NCBI GenBank assembly: GCA_964549915.1
Contig: CAZJWX010000004.1
Location: forward strand, 62,001 to 126,000
Origin: JAUZRW01 sp964549915
Lineage (GTDB): Bacteria; Chloroflexota; Anaerolineae; Aggregatilineales; Phototrophicaceae
Direction of reading: 5' to 3'
Length of the DNA: 64,000 nt
The first letter of the stretch is position 1, and every line of letters begins with the position of its first letter. Made by a program: the position numbers and the translations under genes. The notes beneath the pieces are model-generated. The model was not told the origin of the DNA and made no database searches. It was given only the letters and a program-made list of their open reading frames with translations. Positions 1 to 8,619 of the stretch are shown in pieces.

Positions 1-138
1 GCAGTCCAGGAATAACCTCGCAATGGAGCGCGACTCCGCAATCAAGCACGAGTAGATCGACGGCGAAATTGTGGCGATGGCAGGCGCGAGCGAGAATCAC
101 GACAGAAGTCTACGAGCGCGTGGACATTCCAGAACAAT

Positions 139-222
139 GAAGCCACTGGCGTGGATTTGCCCTTCCACTTCTCACACAAAACAACCCGTATTTAGACCAG
201 AAGATACACTTTGTTCAACAAG
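139..222. repeat. Dispersed repeat, copy 1
   Basis: This stretch matches 56611-56722. Both copies begin GAAGCCACTGGCGTGGA, share CTTCTCACACAAAACAAC, and end with TTGTTCAACAAG, which forms a palindrome with the base before it in copy 2. Copy 1 is about 28 bases shorter in the middle. It lies just beyond the 3' end of gcvPB. It encodes no recognisable protein. It could be a miniature inverted-repeat element or the remains of a larger mobile element. Confidence 0.7.
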
Positions 223-229
223 AAGATGG

Positions 230-266
230 AGAAGAATAGCCCCCAACAGAATAGCTGCCAGGGGCT
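230..266 (-). terminator. Possible terminator after gcvPB
   Basis: Immediately past the gcvPB stop, AGCCCC at 238-243 pairs with GGGGCT at 261-266. In the leftward reading direction this is followed by a moderately T-rich tract (ATTCTTCTCC). The stem is only 6 bp and the T run is broken, so the call is weak. It is the only hairpin found at this operon end. Confidence 0.4.
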
Positions 267-277
267 GTGAAGGGCGT

Positions 278-1789
278 TCAGTCGCCGGCTTCTGGCATTG
301 CCGGGGCACAGCAGAGCACCAGGTCTTTCGCCGCTTTGACCTCATCCAGGCGGCGGGTCGGGGCTTCATGCGGCGCTTCGTGCAACAAGTCAGGATCGCT
401 GTGTGCTTCCTCAGCGATCTTCTTCATGATCTGGACAAATTCATCCAGCGTCTCCTTGGTCTCTGTCTCCGTCGGCTCGACCAAGAGCGCTTCCGGGACG
501 ATCAGAGGGAAGTAATTCGTCGGCGGATGCACGCCGTAGTCAATCAGGCGCTTGCTGATGTCCAGCGCGTGAATATCGTCCACATCCGGGAAACGACCTT
601 CCATCACGAACTCGTGCCCGCAATGGCGATCATAGGGCACTTTGTAAGTATCCTTCAACTGAGCGCGTAAGTAGTTGGCGTTCAGCACCGCATGACGGCT
701 CACGTCTGCCAGCCCCGCAGCGCCATAGGCACGAATGTAGGCATAGGCACGAACGTGCATCCCAAAATTGCCCTGGAAGCTCTTCAGCCGTCCAATGCTC
801 ATCTCTGGCATGGTCAGCCCGTAAAGCGGTGGCGTATCGCCGATGCTCGGCTCGGTGATCGTCACAACCGGGCCGGGCAAATACGGCTGGAGCTTTTCAC
901 CGACACCCACCGGGCCGCTGCCAGGGCCACCGCCGCCGTGCGGGGTGCTGAAGGTCTTATGCAGGTTGTAATGCATCACATCGAAGCCCAGTTCGCCCGG
1001 CTTGACGACTCCCATCAGCGCGTTCATGTTCGCGCCGTCCATGTACATCAAACCGCCGACTTCGTGCACCGCTTCGATCACTTCCAGAATGTGCTCTTCA
1101 AAGAGGCCGAGCGTGCTGGGAACGGTGATCATCATCCCGGCGACCTGTTCGCCCTGTTCGTCGCAGACCGTCTTCAACGCTTCCAGATCTACGCTACCAC
1201 GCTCATCCGATGGCAGCTCGATGACCTCGAATCCCGCCATCGTCACCGTCGCGGGATTGGTACCGTGTGCGCTGTTGGGGACGAGAATTTTCGTGCGCTG
1301 CGTATCCCCACGATCCACATGATATTTGCGGATCATCAAGATTCCGGCGAATTCGCCCTGGGCACCAGCAGCCGGAGCCAGACTGACAGCCTTGAAACCG
1401 CTGATTTCCGCCAGCCACTCTTGCAGCGTGTGCATCAACGCCAGCGCACCCTGGGCGCTTTCCTCATCCGCCAATGGATGCAGATGGGCAAAACCAGGCA
1501 GGCGTGCCATATCTTCATTCAGCTTGGGATTGTATTTCATGGTGCAAGAGCCGAGCGGGTAGAATCCCTTATCAATCGCATGATTGAACTGGCTCATCTT
1601 CAGGAAGTGCCGCACCACCTGCAACTCGCTGACTTCCGGGAGCTTCAGGTCATTGCGCAGCAAATCTTCTGGCAGGTCAGCACTGGGCACATCGCTCTCT
1701 GGCAGGTTCACGCCCGTCCGCCCCGGTACGCTCGTATCGTAGATGAGCGGTTCCAGTCCGTTCGTTTCGTGTTGTGTCGCAGTTACCAT
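278..1789 (-). CDS. gcvPB: Glycine dehydrogenase (decarboxylating) subunit 2, GcvPB
   Basis: This is the second half of the split P-protein of the glycine cleavage system. With GcvPA it decarboxylates glycine on pyridoxal phosphate and hands the aminomethyl group to lipoylated GcvH in the cytoplasm. The PLP-binding lysine is K278 within NLHKTFSTPHGGGGPGSG. The motif GSCTMKYNPKLNE near residue 80 is typical of the family, and the 503-residue length is normal. Its ATG overlaps the gcvPA stop (TGATG), which indicates translational coupling. It is the last gene of the operon; gcvT is not in the window. Confidence 0.97.
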   Translation of the reverse strand: MVTATQHETNGLEPLIYDTSVPGRTGVNLPESDVPSADLPEDLLRNDLKLPEVSELQVVRHFLKMSQFNHAIDKGFYPLGSCTMKYNPKLNEDMARLPGFAHLHPLADEESAQGALALMHTLQEWLAEISGFKAVSLAPAAGAQGEFAGILMIRKYHVDRGDTQRTKILVPNSAHGTNPATVTMAGFEVIELPSDERGSVDLEALKTVCDEQGEQVAGMMITVPSTLGLFEEHILEVIEAVHEVGGLMYMDGANMNALMGVVKPGELGFDVMHYNLHKTFSTPHGGGGPGSGPVGVGEKLQPYLPGPVVTITEPSIGDTPPLYGLTMPEMSIGRLKSFQGNFGMHVRAYAYIRAYGAAGLADVSRHAVLNANYLRAQLKDTYKVPYDRHCGHEFVMEGRFPDVDDIHALDISKRLIDYGVHPPTNYFPLIVPEALLVEPTETETKETLDEFVQIMKKIAEEAHSDPDLLHEAPHEAPTRRLDEVKAAKDLVLCCAPAMPEAGD

Positions 1790-3123
1790 CAGCCCATACT
1801 CCCTAGCACATCTACCAACGCGTCAATTTCTTCCCTGGTGTTCATTTCCGTCACCGCAAGCAGCATATGATCCTGCATATTGGGGTAATTCTGCCCCAGG
1901 TCATAGCCACCAACGATCCCATTGGAGAGCAATGCCTCGTTGACTGCCTCCACGGACTCCAGACTCTTGACGACAAATTCGTTGAAGAAGGGGGCATCAC
2001 GCAGCACTTTGTAGCCCTTCAATTCGTCGATTCGGTCAGCGGCATAATGCGCCTTGTCATAGTTCAGTCGGGCGATCTTGCGCAGACCATTGCGTCCCAT
2101 CAGCGACAGATAGACCGACGCCGCCAGCGCCATCAAGCCCTGGTTGGTGCAGATGTTGCTGCTGGCCTTCTCGCGGCGGATATCCTGCTCGCGCGGGCGC
2201 AGGGTCATCACAAAGGCACGCTTGCCTTCCTGGTCAACGGTTTCGCCGATGATGCGTCCGGCGATCTTGCGCACGTACTTCTGTTTGGTGGCAAAGAACC
2301 CCAGGTAGGGTCCGCCGTAGCTCAGCGGCACACCCAATGGCTGTCCTTCGCCAATGACAATATCCGCGCCCAACTCGCCAGGCGATTTGAAGAGCGCCAG
2401 AGCCAGCGGGTTCACGACCATGCACAGCAGCGCACCCTTCTCGTGGACTTTTTCCGCCAGTCCGCGCAGGTCTTCGAGCTGCCCGAAGAAGTTGGGATAG
2501 CCAACCGCCAGCATCGCTGTCTCTTCATCGACCAGCGCCGCCAGTTCATCGATGGTGCGCCGCTGTTCGTCACCCACCAATTGCAGGTCACGCCCCTGGT
2601 GATACGTGCGCATTACAGCGCGATACTGTGGATGAATCGCGTTGCTGATGACGAATTTGCGCCGCTTGCCCCGCTGGACTTCAAAGGCCATCGTGACCGC
2701 TTCGGCGAGACTGGTCGCGCCATCGTAGTGACTCGCATTGGCGGCATCCATGCCCGTGAGAGCGCACATCATGCTCTGATACTCGTAGATCGCTTGCAGC
2801 GTCCCCTGCGAAACTTCCGGCTGGTATGGCGTGTAAGCTGTGTAGTATTCGCCCCGCAGCAAGATGTGATTGACGACCGAGGGAACGAAGTGATGATAGG
2901 CACCTGCACCCCGGAAGAGCGCGAAATCCCCGGCGTGCTCGTTGGCCTCTGCCAGGGCGCTCATTTCGCGGGTGATTTCCAATTCGCTCATCGCCTCCGG
3001 CAAATTCAAATCCGGGAAGCGGTGCGAAGCAGGAACCGCCTCAAACAAGTCTTCAATTGTCGTGACGCCGATGGCAGCCAGCATCTGCTGCCGCTCGACC
3101 TCTGTATGGGGTATGTAGCTCAT
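1789..3123 (-). CDS. gcvPA: Glycine dehydrogenase (decarboxylating) subunit 1, GcvPA
   Basis: This is the first half of the split P-protein. It forms the heterotetramer with GcvPB that starts glycine cleavage. The 444-residue length and the N-terminal pattern (MSYIPHTEVERQQML, then FRGAGAYHHFVPS and YTPYQPEVSQGTLQ) match the family closely. It lies 228 bases downstream of gcvH; I saw no promoter or terminator in that gap, so the genes are probably co-transcribed. Split subunits are typical of Gram-positives, Thermus/Deinococcus and Chloroflexota, while most Proteobacteria have the fused GcvP. Confidence 0.96.
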   Translation of the reverse strand: MSYIPHTEVERQQMLAAIGVTTIEDLFEAVPASHRFPDLNLPEAMSELEITREMSALAEANEHAGDFALFRGAGAYHHFVPSVVNHILLRGEYYTAYTPYQPEVSQGTLQAIYEYQSMMCALTGMDAANASHYDGATSLAEAVTMAFEVQRGKRRKFVISNAIHPQYRAVMRTYHQGRDLQLVGDEQRRTIDELAALVDEETAMLAVGYPNFFGQLEDLRGLAEKVHEKGALLCMVVNPLALALFKSPGELGADIVIGEGQPLGVPLSYGGPYLGFFATKQKYVRKIAGRIIGETVDQEGKRAFVMTLRPREQDIRREKASSNICTNQGLMALAASVYLSLMGRNGLRKIARLNYDKAHYAADRIDELKGYKVLRDAPFFNEFVVKSLESVEAVNEALLSNGIVGGYDLGQNYPNMQDHMLLAVTEMNTREEIDALVDVLGSMG

Positions 3124-3351
3124 ACAACAATCTTTCTCTATGTACCAACAAACACCTTGTAAGAATGCATCTCGGCAACCGCATCATTGCGCCGTGCGAG
3201 GCGCAGCAGATGGCGATTCGCAATTGAATATGCAGTCTGGGGCGGTGCCGCTCAAGCCCCCTCTCTACACGACATGCTTGCCCCGCATCCACGCCCACCT
3301 GGAGCATGAATCGGCTACTGCGCCAGATGCATCATCTTGTAAGAAATCTTT

Positions 3352-3744
3352 TCAGCGGCTCTCGCAATAGGCTTTGTAGGCGGCTGCATCCATCAGGTTG
3401 GCGAGATTGCTATCGTCCGTGATGCGCACTTTGATCATCCAGCCGTTGCCATAGGGGTCTTCGTTGACGATTTCCGGCTCGCCCTCCAGTTCGGAGTTCA
3501 CTTCAATGATCTCCCCAGCGATGGGCATGTAGACTTCCGAAGCAGCCTTCACGGACTCAATCTCACCGAAGCCCGCGCCAGCTTCCAGCGTCTCGCCGAC
3601 TTCTTTGAACTCGGCATAGACCAGATCATTGAGCGCATCCTGAGCGTAATCCGAGATGCCGATGGTGGCGGTATCGCCCTCCACACGCACCCACTCGTCA
3701 CTTTCGGCGTACTTCAAGTCTTCCGGGTATTTCAATTCAGCCAT
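3352..3744 (-). CDS. gcvH: Glycine cleavage system H protein
   Basis: This is the lipoyl carrier protein that shuttles the aminomethyl intermediate between P, T and L proteins. The lipoylation lysine sits in GEIESVKAASEVYMP, the usual ESVKAASE signature, and the 130-residue length is normal. It is the first gene after the glycine riboswitch at 3826-3951 and its terminator, so it is the direct target of glycine control. An aggag-like ribosome binding site lies just upstream of the ATG. gcvT, often the first gene of such operons, is not between riboswitch and gcvH. Confidence 0.97.
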   Translation of the reverse strand: MAELKYPEDLKYAESDEWVRVEGDTATIGISDYAQDALNDLVYAEFKEVGETLEAGAGFGEIESVKAASEVYMPIAGEIIEVNSELEGEPEIVNEDPYGNGWMIKVRITDDSNLANLMDAAAYKAYCESR

Positions 3745-3782
3745 CGTCCTTCACTCCTGAGGAATCCACAAATACAGAAACG

Positions 3783-3818
3783 AAAAGAGCGCACGCTTGA
3801 ATTTCGCTGTGCGCTCTG
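3783..3818 (-). terminator. Intrinsic terminator of the glycine riboswitch
   Basis: A perfect 9-bp stem (AGAGCGCAC at 3786-3794 with GTGCGCTCT at 3809-3817) is followed, reading leftward, by TTTTCG. It lies between the glycine aptamer and the gcvH start, so it is the likely expression platform. Glycine binding would be expected to prevent this hairpin and let the operon be transcribed. Confidence 0.85.
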
Positions 3819-3825
3819 TCAGTAA

Positions 3826-3951
3826 CGACCTTCAGAGTTCTTCACCCGGTGAATCCTATGAACCTGAGAGTTTCACGACCGCACTCGCCAGCGACAGCCG
3901 CTTGCCCCTTCGGTGGCCTGTGCGAAAACAGGCACTCTCTTCAACCGGGCG
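3826..3951 (-). ncRNA. Glycine riboswitch aptamer
   Basis: Read on the minus strand, the leader contains the conserved glycine aptamer pieces in order: GAGAGTGCC, a P3 stem (GCCTGT...ACAGGC), CCGAAGGGGCAAGC, and AAACTCTCAGG. The closing helix pairs CCCGGT with ACCGGG. Only one full aptamer is evident. It is followed by AAGAACTCTGAAGG, which may be the truncated partner found in singleton glycine riboswitches. It precedes gcvH, which makes the ligand assignment secure. Confidence 0.93.
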
Positions 3952-3973
3952 GATAGTTTCTCTTTTGTACAGC

Positions 3974-4002
3974 AGTATACTGACGAAGCTCCCATGATGC
4001 AA
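3974..4002 (-). promoter_or_regulatory. Promoter of the gcv operon
   Basis: On the minus strand, TTGCAT and TATACT are separated by exactly 17 bases. Transcription would start around 3967, just ahead of the glycine aptamer. This fits a single long leader containing aptamer and terminator. Confidence 0.65.
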
Positions 4003-4058
4003 CTCCGCAAACATAGTTCATGCCTGCCGGAAGCCACTTCCAGGGCGGCACACCAGGA

Positions 4059-4067
4059 TGTTATAAT
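4059..4067 (+). promoter_or_regulatory. Extended -10 promoter of the SCO1 gene
   Basis: TGTTATAAT is a perfect extended -10 box located 43 bases before the SCO1 start codon. No good -35 box is present at the right distance, which is usual for extended -10 promoters. The same TGnTATAAT form occurs ahead of tgt and the TPR gene. Confidence 0.55.
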
Positions 4068-4109
4068 TTTCACAATACGTAAGCAGAGCATCATCGAGAT
4101 TCGCAGCAC

Positions 4110-4778
4110 ATGAACCCAAAACAGAACAACCTGACCTGGCTCTACCTGCTGATTGCGGGATTGGTGGGAGCCATTGCCCTGGTTAGCGGCTATATCGTCG
4201 TCCTGAGCCTGACAGCACCAACATCGGATACGCCCTCGGCGGCCTTCGTACAGAACAGCCCGAACGATGGCATCAGCGAGATCACGCCCCCTATTGAGGT
4301 CGAAAACTTCGTACTCACGGATCAAAATGGCGAAGAAATCGCCCTTGCGGATTTGCAGGGCAAGCCCGTCCTGATTTCCTGGGGGTTCACGAATTGTCCG
4401 GATATTTGCCCGCTGACACTGCGTGAGATGCGCCAGATTCGCAATGATCTGGGAGAACAGGGCGATGATGTGAATTTCGTGTTCGTCAGCGTAGACGGCG
4501 AACGCGATACCCCGCAGCGTCTGGCGCAGTACTTCGCCACGCTGGATACTGAATTCGTCTACGGGATGACGGGCGACCCGGAGCGTGTGCGCGAGATTGG
4601 TGCGCCCCTGGGTGTGGACTTCGCCTATACGGAACCCGACGAGAACGGCTTCTACACCGTCAATCACACCGCCGGGATGTTCCTGCTGGACGAGGAAGGC
4701 AACTGGATTCGACGCTACACCTACGGCATCGAACGCAGTGCCCTCGTCCGCGACCTGGAGGCATACCTCAATAGCTAA
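4110..4778 (+). CDS. SCO1/SenC family copper-binding thioredoxin-like protein
   Basis: This membrane-anchored protein of the SCO1/SenC/PrrC family typically delivers copper to the CuA site of cytochrome c oxidase or acts in thiol exchange. One transmembrane segment spans about residues 9-34 and the soluble domain faces outward. The copper-ligand motif CPDIC (C96, C100) and the conserved histidine H186 in VNHTAGMF are all present, so the copper site is intact. Its presence implies aerobic or microaerobic respiration. It stands alone, convergent with the following gene, with only 7 bases between their ends. Confidence 0.92.
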   Translation: MNPKQNNLTWLYLLIAGLVGAIALVSGYIVVLSLTAPTSDTPSAAFVQNSPNDGISEITPPIEVENFVLTDQNGEEIALADLQGKPVLISWGFTNCPDICPLTLREMRQIRNDLGEQGDDVNFVFVSVDGERDTPQRLAQYFATLDTEFVYGMTGDPERVREIGAPLGVDFAYTEPDENGFYTVNHTAGMFLLDEEGNWIRRYTYGIERSALVRDLEAYLNS

Positions 4779-4785
4779 AGAATAG

Positions 4786-7341
4786 CTAAAGGCGTGGTGC
4801 ACGCGGCAGGATGGTCGTCACGACTTCATAGCTGATCGTACCCAGCCATTCTGCCGCCATCTCCGCAGTGATGATCTCGTCGCCCTGCGCTCCCAGCAAG
4901 ACGACCTCGTCGCCGACACGCACATCGGGGATATGCGTCACGTTGACGGCGCTCTTCTCCATGCTCACCCGCCCCACCAGCGGTGCACGCTGCCCTCGGA
5001 TCAACACGTATTCCCAGGTTTGCGGGCTGCGCCGGAAGCCATCGGCATAGCCGACGGGTAGGATGGCGATGCGCTCATAACCACGTGTGTAGTAGGTGTT
5101 GCCGTAACCGATGGGATAGCCCGGTGGGAAGTCGCGCACCTGCAGAACCGTCGTCTTCCAGGACAGTGCTGCGCGCATCCCGTCCAACATTGGCAGGCTT
5201 TTCGATGGACTCAGACCGTAGAGCAGGAGTCCCGGGCGTACCAGGTTGAAAAAGCGTTCTTCGCCACCCAGCAGCCCTGGTGAATTGGCGGCGTGGAAGT
5301 AACGAATCTTCAAGCCAGCCGCGCGGAGCGGCAGAATCGCCTGCCGGAAGAGTTCCACCTGATCGGCGGTGAAATCCTGATCAACATCAGCGACTGCGAA
5401 ATGCGTGTAGACCCCTTCAATGTCGAGATTGGTCAACGGGCGCAGGTAACGGACAATGTGCGAGGAGTCTTCGGCGAAAAACCCCAGACGCCCCATTCCC
5501 GTGTCGAGCTTCACATGCACCTTCAGCGGCCCCGGCGCACCGAATGCCGCGCGGTGGTAGCGCTGCGCCGTTTCCAGGTCGAAGATTGTCGCCGTCAGGT
5601 TCAGGCGGATTGCCTGGGGCACGGCATCAACGGGTAAATAGCTCAAGATCAAAATCGGCGCTGTGATTCCGGCAGCACGCAGTTCCAGCGCTTCCTGTAA
5701 CGAAGCGACGCTGAGGTAATCCGCGCCGTTGTGCAGCACCGTCTGCGCTACCAGGGGGGCACCGTGCCCATAGGCATCAGCCTTGACCACAGCCATCAGC
5801 CCAACGTCATCGCCTACTGCCGTTTTGATTGCACGTGCATTCGCCGCCAACGCCTCGGCATCCACCTCAATCCAGGTGGGACGAGCACGCAGCATGAGCG
5901 GGGTCTCCGCTGAAGGCACATCCTGGCGCACGAGTCGGGCGGCATCTGCTTCATCCTGCAAGAGCGCTCGTACGATGCGCTCCATCTGCATGAAGGCTCC
6001 CCCCGTCACCAGCACAATATCCGCTGGATTCAAGGCCAGACGTTCCAGGCATGTCAACGTATCTGCGGTGCTGAAGGTCATCTTAACTTCGTCGGTGGAT
6101 TTGCCACCGTCCAATGCCGCACGCCCCGCCGCTGACGCCCCCACGCCCTGTGTGATGACGACATCAGCAACTTCCGCCGCCCGCAGGCCGATTCTGCGAT
6201 AAACGTGTGCATCTTCATCCAGTCCCATATCTTCCAGGTCGCCCAGGACGAAAATCACGCGATTGCTCTCCACCGAGACCGCATCCAGCCAATCCAGCGC
6301 CGCTAATGCCGTCAGCGGAGTCCCGAAATCCGTATCATCAACCAGCAGAGAGTCGCCCCAGCCATGCAGAGGCGTCATATGACCGGGGAGAACAGGCGGT
6401 TCCGTCAGGGCGTGCAGGCCATCCGCAATGGGGATGCCGAAGGCTTCGCCGACCAGCAGCGCATCCAGCAGGGCTTGCAGATGATGCTGCCCCAGCACCG
6501 GACTCCAGCGCCCCACCAGTCGTTCGCTCCCGTAACGCAAATCGAAACCGACTCGCTCCGCCCCGACTTGCACGTTGAGCGCCAGCAACGCAGCGCCGAA
6601 CGCCTCGACGCCAATGGTCTTGACCTGTACATGGGATGGCGCATAGTCGAGCAAAACGCTGGCATTGGGGTCTGCCATGTCGGCAATCAGCAGGCTGTTT
6701 TCGGGCATCACTTCCAGCAGATGCCGCATCTCCCAAATATACTGTTCGGCATCCGTGAAAGCGGGCAGCACCTCGCAGCCCTGTAAGTCCACAACGGCTA
6801 CCTGCGGGGAAATGGCACTCGCCAGCGCCTGCATCTCTCCCGGACGGGTGATGTCCACCGCCAGGACAACGACATCATGTTCGATGCGCAATTCTGTCAG
6901 GGCAAGCGGTAGATTCAGCAAACCGCTGAGCACTGTTGTGCTGGCCATCACATCATGGCGCGTACTGAGGACGTGGGCGATGGCCGCTGCGGTGAAGGGA
7001 TCGCGACGCGGGCTGGCAACCAGGACGACTTCTACGCCGAATTTCTGCTGGACATGGGTTGACCAGCGCAGCAGCGCCTGCATCGTATCGCGGACGATGA
7101 CGACGGAGACCCCCGTTGTGTCGAATTCGGGCGGTTCAGTGCAGAGCAAGCCCGCCGCTCCGTTGCGCACGGCCTCTTCCATATGGCGATGCGTATCCCC
7201 TTCCGGCGAGCGCACCGCGACGAAGAGAGCCGTCTCGTGAGCAAAGCGTGGATCGAAGCAGAATTCGGTGAAGAGATTCGCAGCCGACTCACCGAATAAC
7301 TGCCCGTTGGCAACTTTTAGGAGTTCATATAGATTAATCAT
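4786..7341 (-). CDS. alr: MurF-like domain fused to alanine racemase
   Basis: This 851-residue fusion has a MurF-type Mur-ligase region at about 1-470 and a fold-type III alanine racemase at about 487-851. The racemase makes D-alanine for peptidoglycan and keeps its key residues: PLP lysine K520 in VVKADAYGHG and the GYADG tyrosine. The Mur ligase half looks inactive. Where MurF has GSNGKTT there is ASPRRDPFT (109-117), and the usual DDSYNANP is DDTDFGTP (335-342). VLGDLEDMGLDEDAH still shows the ancestry. A true murF is not in the window. Compare Bacteroidetes MurF-Alr fusions, whose ATP site is intact. Confidence 0.9.
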   Translation of the reverse strand: MINLYELLKVANGQLFGESAANLFTEFCFDPRFAHETALFVAVRSPEGDTHRHMEEAVRNGAAGLLCTEPPEFDTTGVSVVIVRDTMQALLRWSTHVQQKFGVEVVLVASPRRDPFTAAAIAHVLSTRHDVMASTTVLSGLLNLPLALTELRIEHDVVVLAVDITRPGEMQALASAISPQVAVVDLQGCEVLPAFTDAEQYIWEMRHLLEVMPENSLLIADMADPNASVLLDYAPSHVQVKTIGVEAFGAALLALNVQVGAERVGFDLRYGSERLVGRWSPVLGQHHLQALLDALLVGEAFGIPIADGLHALTEPPVLPGHMTPLHGWGDSLLVDDTDFGTPLTALAALDWLDAVSVESNRVIFVLGDLEDMGLDEDAHVYRRIGLRAAEVADVVITQGVGASAAGRAALDGGKSTDEVKMTFSTADTLTCLERLALNPADIVLVTGGAFMQMERIVRALLQDEADAARLVRQDVPSAETPLMLRARPTWIEVDAEALAANARAIKTAVGDDVGLMAVVKADAYGHGAPLVAQTVLHNGADYLSVASLQEALELRAAGITAPILILSYLPVDAVPQAIRLNLTATIFDLETAQRYHRAAFGAPGPLKVHVKLDTGMGRLGFFAEDSSHIVRYLRPLTNLDIEGVYTHFAVADVDQDFTADQVELFRQAILPLRAAGLKIRYFHAANSPGLLGGEERFFNLVRPGLLLYGLSPSKSLPMLDGMRAALSWKTTVLQVRDFPPGYPIGYGNTYYTRGYERIAILPVGYADGFRRSPQTWEYVLIRGQRAPLVGRVSMEKSAVNVTHIPDVRVGDEVVLLGAQGDEIITAEMAAEWLGTISYEVVTTILPRAPRL

Positions 7342-7417
7342 GCCGAGCAGTATAGCATTTCACAGCTTGACTGCCAATTGAGGTCGGACGCATCGCAAAA
7401 CCAACGAAACCGGGGTG

Positions 7418-7426
7418 TGTTATAAT
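7418..7426 (+). promoter_or_regulatory. Extended -10 promoter of tgt
   Basis: TGTTATAAT lies 76 bases before the chosen tgt start. Transcription would begin near 7433, downstream of the ATG at 7415, so that upstream ATG cannot be the start of the protein. This supports the start at 7502. Confidence 0.55.
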
Positions 7427-7501
7427 TCACGGTTAGCGAAAACTTGGCAAATTATTGCAGCCGCGAAACATCGGGGAATGTGCAAGGGCAGAACGGACGA
7501 A

Positions 7502-8608
7502 ATGGCATTTGAATTCGAATTGATCGCACAAGATGGCAACGCCAGGGCGGGCATCCTGCACACGCCACATGGGGATATTCCCACGCCCGTTTTCGCGCCT
7601 GTGGGCACGCTGGCGAGCGTCAAAGCCATTCCCCCGCGCGACCTGCGCGACGAACTCAACGTCCCGCTGATCCTGGCCAATACCTATCACCTGCACCTGC
7701 GCCCCGGCGAAGATATCGTGCGACAGATGGGTGGCCTGCACGACTTCATGCAGTGGCATGGCCCCATCCTGACCGATTCAGGTGGGTTCCAGGTCTTCAG
7801 CCTGACCAAGATCAACCAGATTGACGACGATGGGGTGACATTTCGCAGCCACATTGACGGCAGTGTGCAGCGCCTGACGCCAGAAAGCTCTATGCAGATT
7901 CAGGAGGCTCTGGGGGCGGACATCATCATGGCCTTTGACGAGTGCCCACCCCCCAACGAGCGAGAGGCCGTCATCAGCGCCCTGGATCGTACGCATCGCT
8001 GGCTGGAACGCAGCCGAGAAGCCCACCCCGGCGATGAAATGCAGGCGCTCTTCGGCATTGTGCAGGGCGGCATCTATGAAGACTTGCGGGCGCAATCGGC
8101 TGAATTCGTCACTGGCCTCGACTTACCGGGCTATGCAATCGGCGGGTTGGCGGTGGGCGAGACCAAAGAGCAGCAGTATCAGACGCTGGACTTCACCCTG
8201 CCGCTGATGCCGCATGACAGACCACGCTACCTGATGGGCGTTGGCGATCCGGATGATCTATGCGAGGCAATCACACGCGGCGTCGATATGTTCGACTGCG
8301 TGATGCCGACCCGGGTCGCGCGGCACGGTGCAGCACTCACCCCGGATGGGCGAGTCAACATGCGCAAACTGGAATTTCGCGAAGATCCGCGTCCCATCAT
8401 GGAAGGAACTGGTATCTACACGGAGAATTTTTCCCGTGCATATATACGGCATCTGGTAGTCGCGAAGGAGCTGCTAGCACATTACTTGTTGAGCCTGCAC
8501 AACATCTACTTCCTGGTCAATCATGTGCGCAAGATGCGCGAGGCCATTATCGAAGGGCGCTTGCAGGACTACACCGAAGCCTTTCTGCAGAGATACCGGG
8601 CGAGTTAG
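7502..8608 (+). CDS. tgt: Queuine/preQ1 tRNA-ribosyltransferase (TGT) lacking zinc cysteines
   Basis: TGT exchanges G34 of GUN-anticodon tRNAs for preQ1 in queuosine synthesis. I chose the ATG at 7502 because MAFEFELIAQDG fits the family N-terminus; the protein is then 368 residues. The active-site aspartates D92 (TDSGGF) and D265 (FDCVMPTR) are present. The zinc site is not: the usual C302, C304 and C307 are G302, G304 and T307 (EGTGIYTENFSRAY), and only H333 remains. The reading frame is clean through this part, so it is not a frameshift. queG, a later step of the same pathway, lies at 17335. Confidence 0.92.
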   Translation: MAFEFELIAQDGNARAGILHTPHGDIPTPVFAPVGTLASVKAIPPRDLRDELNVPLILANTYHLHLRPGEDIVRQMGGLHDFMQWHGPILTDSGGFQVFSLTKINQIDDDGVTFRSHIDGSVQRLTPESSMQIQEALGADIIMAFDECPPPNEREAVISALDRTHRWLERSREAHPGDEMQALFGIVQGGIYEDLRAQSAEFVTGLDLPGYAIGGLAVGETKEQQYQTLDFTLPLMPHDRPRYLMGVGDPDDLCEAITRGVDMFDCVMPTRVARHGAALTPDGRVNMRKLEFREDPRPIMEGTGIYTENFSRAYIRHLVVAKELLAHYLLSLHNIYFLVNHVRKMREAIIEGRLQDYTEAFLQRYRAS

Positions 8609-8619
8609 ACAGGGCTACC

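Noticed and set aside
692..3162. Long plus-strand open frames (392 and 431 codons)
   Set aside because: They are antisense shadows of gcvPB and gcvPA; the proteins on the minus strand are unmistakable.
7415..7501. N-terminal extension of tgt to the ATG at 7415
   Set aside because: The -10 box at 7421 lies downstream of that ATG, and the family N-terminus starts at 7502.
8381..8460. Frameshift as the cause of the missing TGT cysteines
   Set aside because: The flanking motifs (DPRP before, SRAY after) are in the same frame with normal spacing, so the residues are truly replaced.
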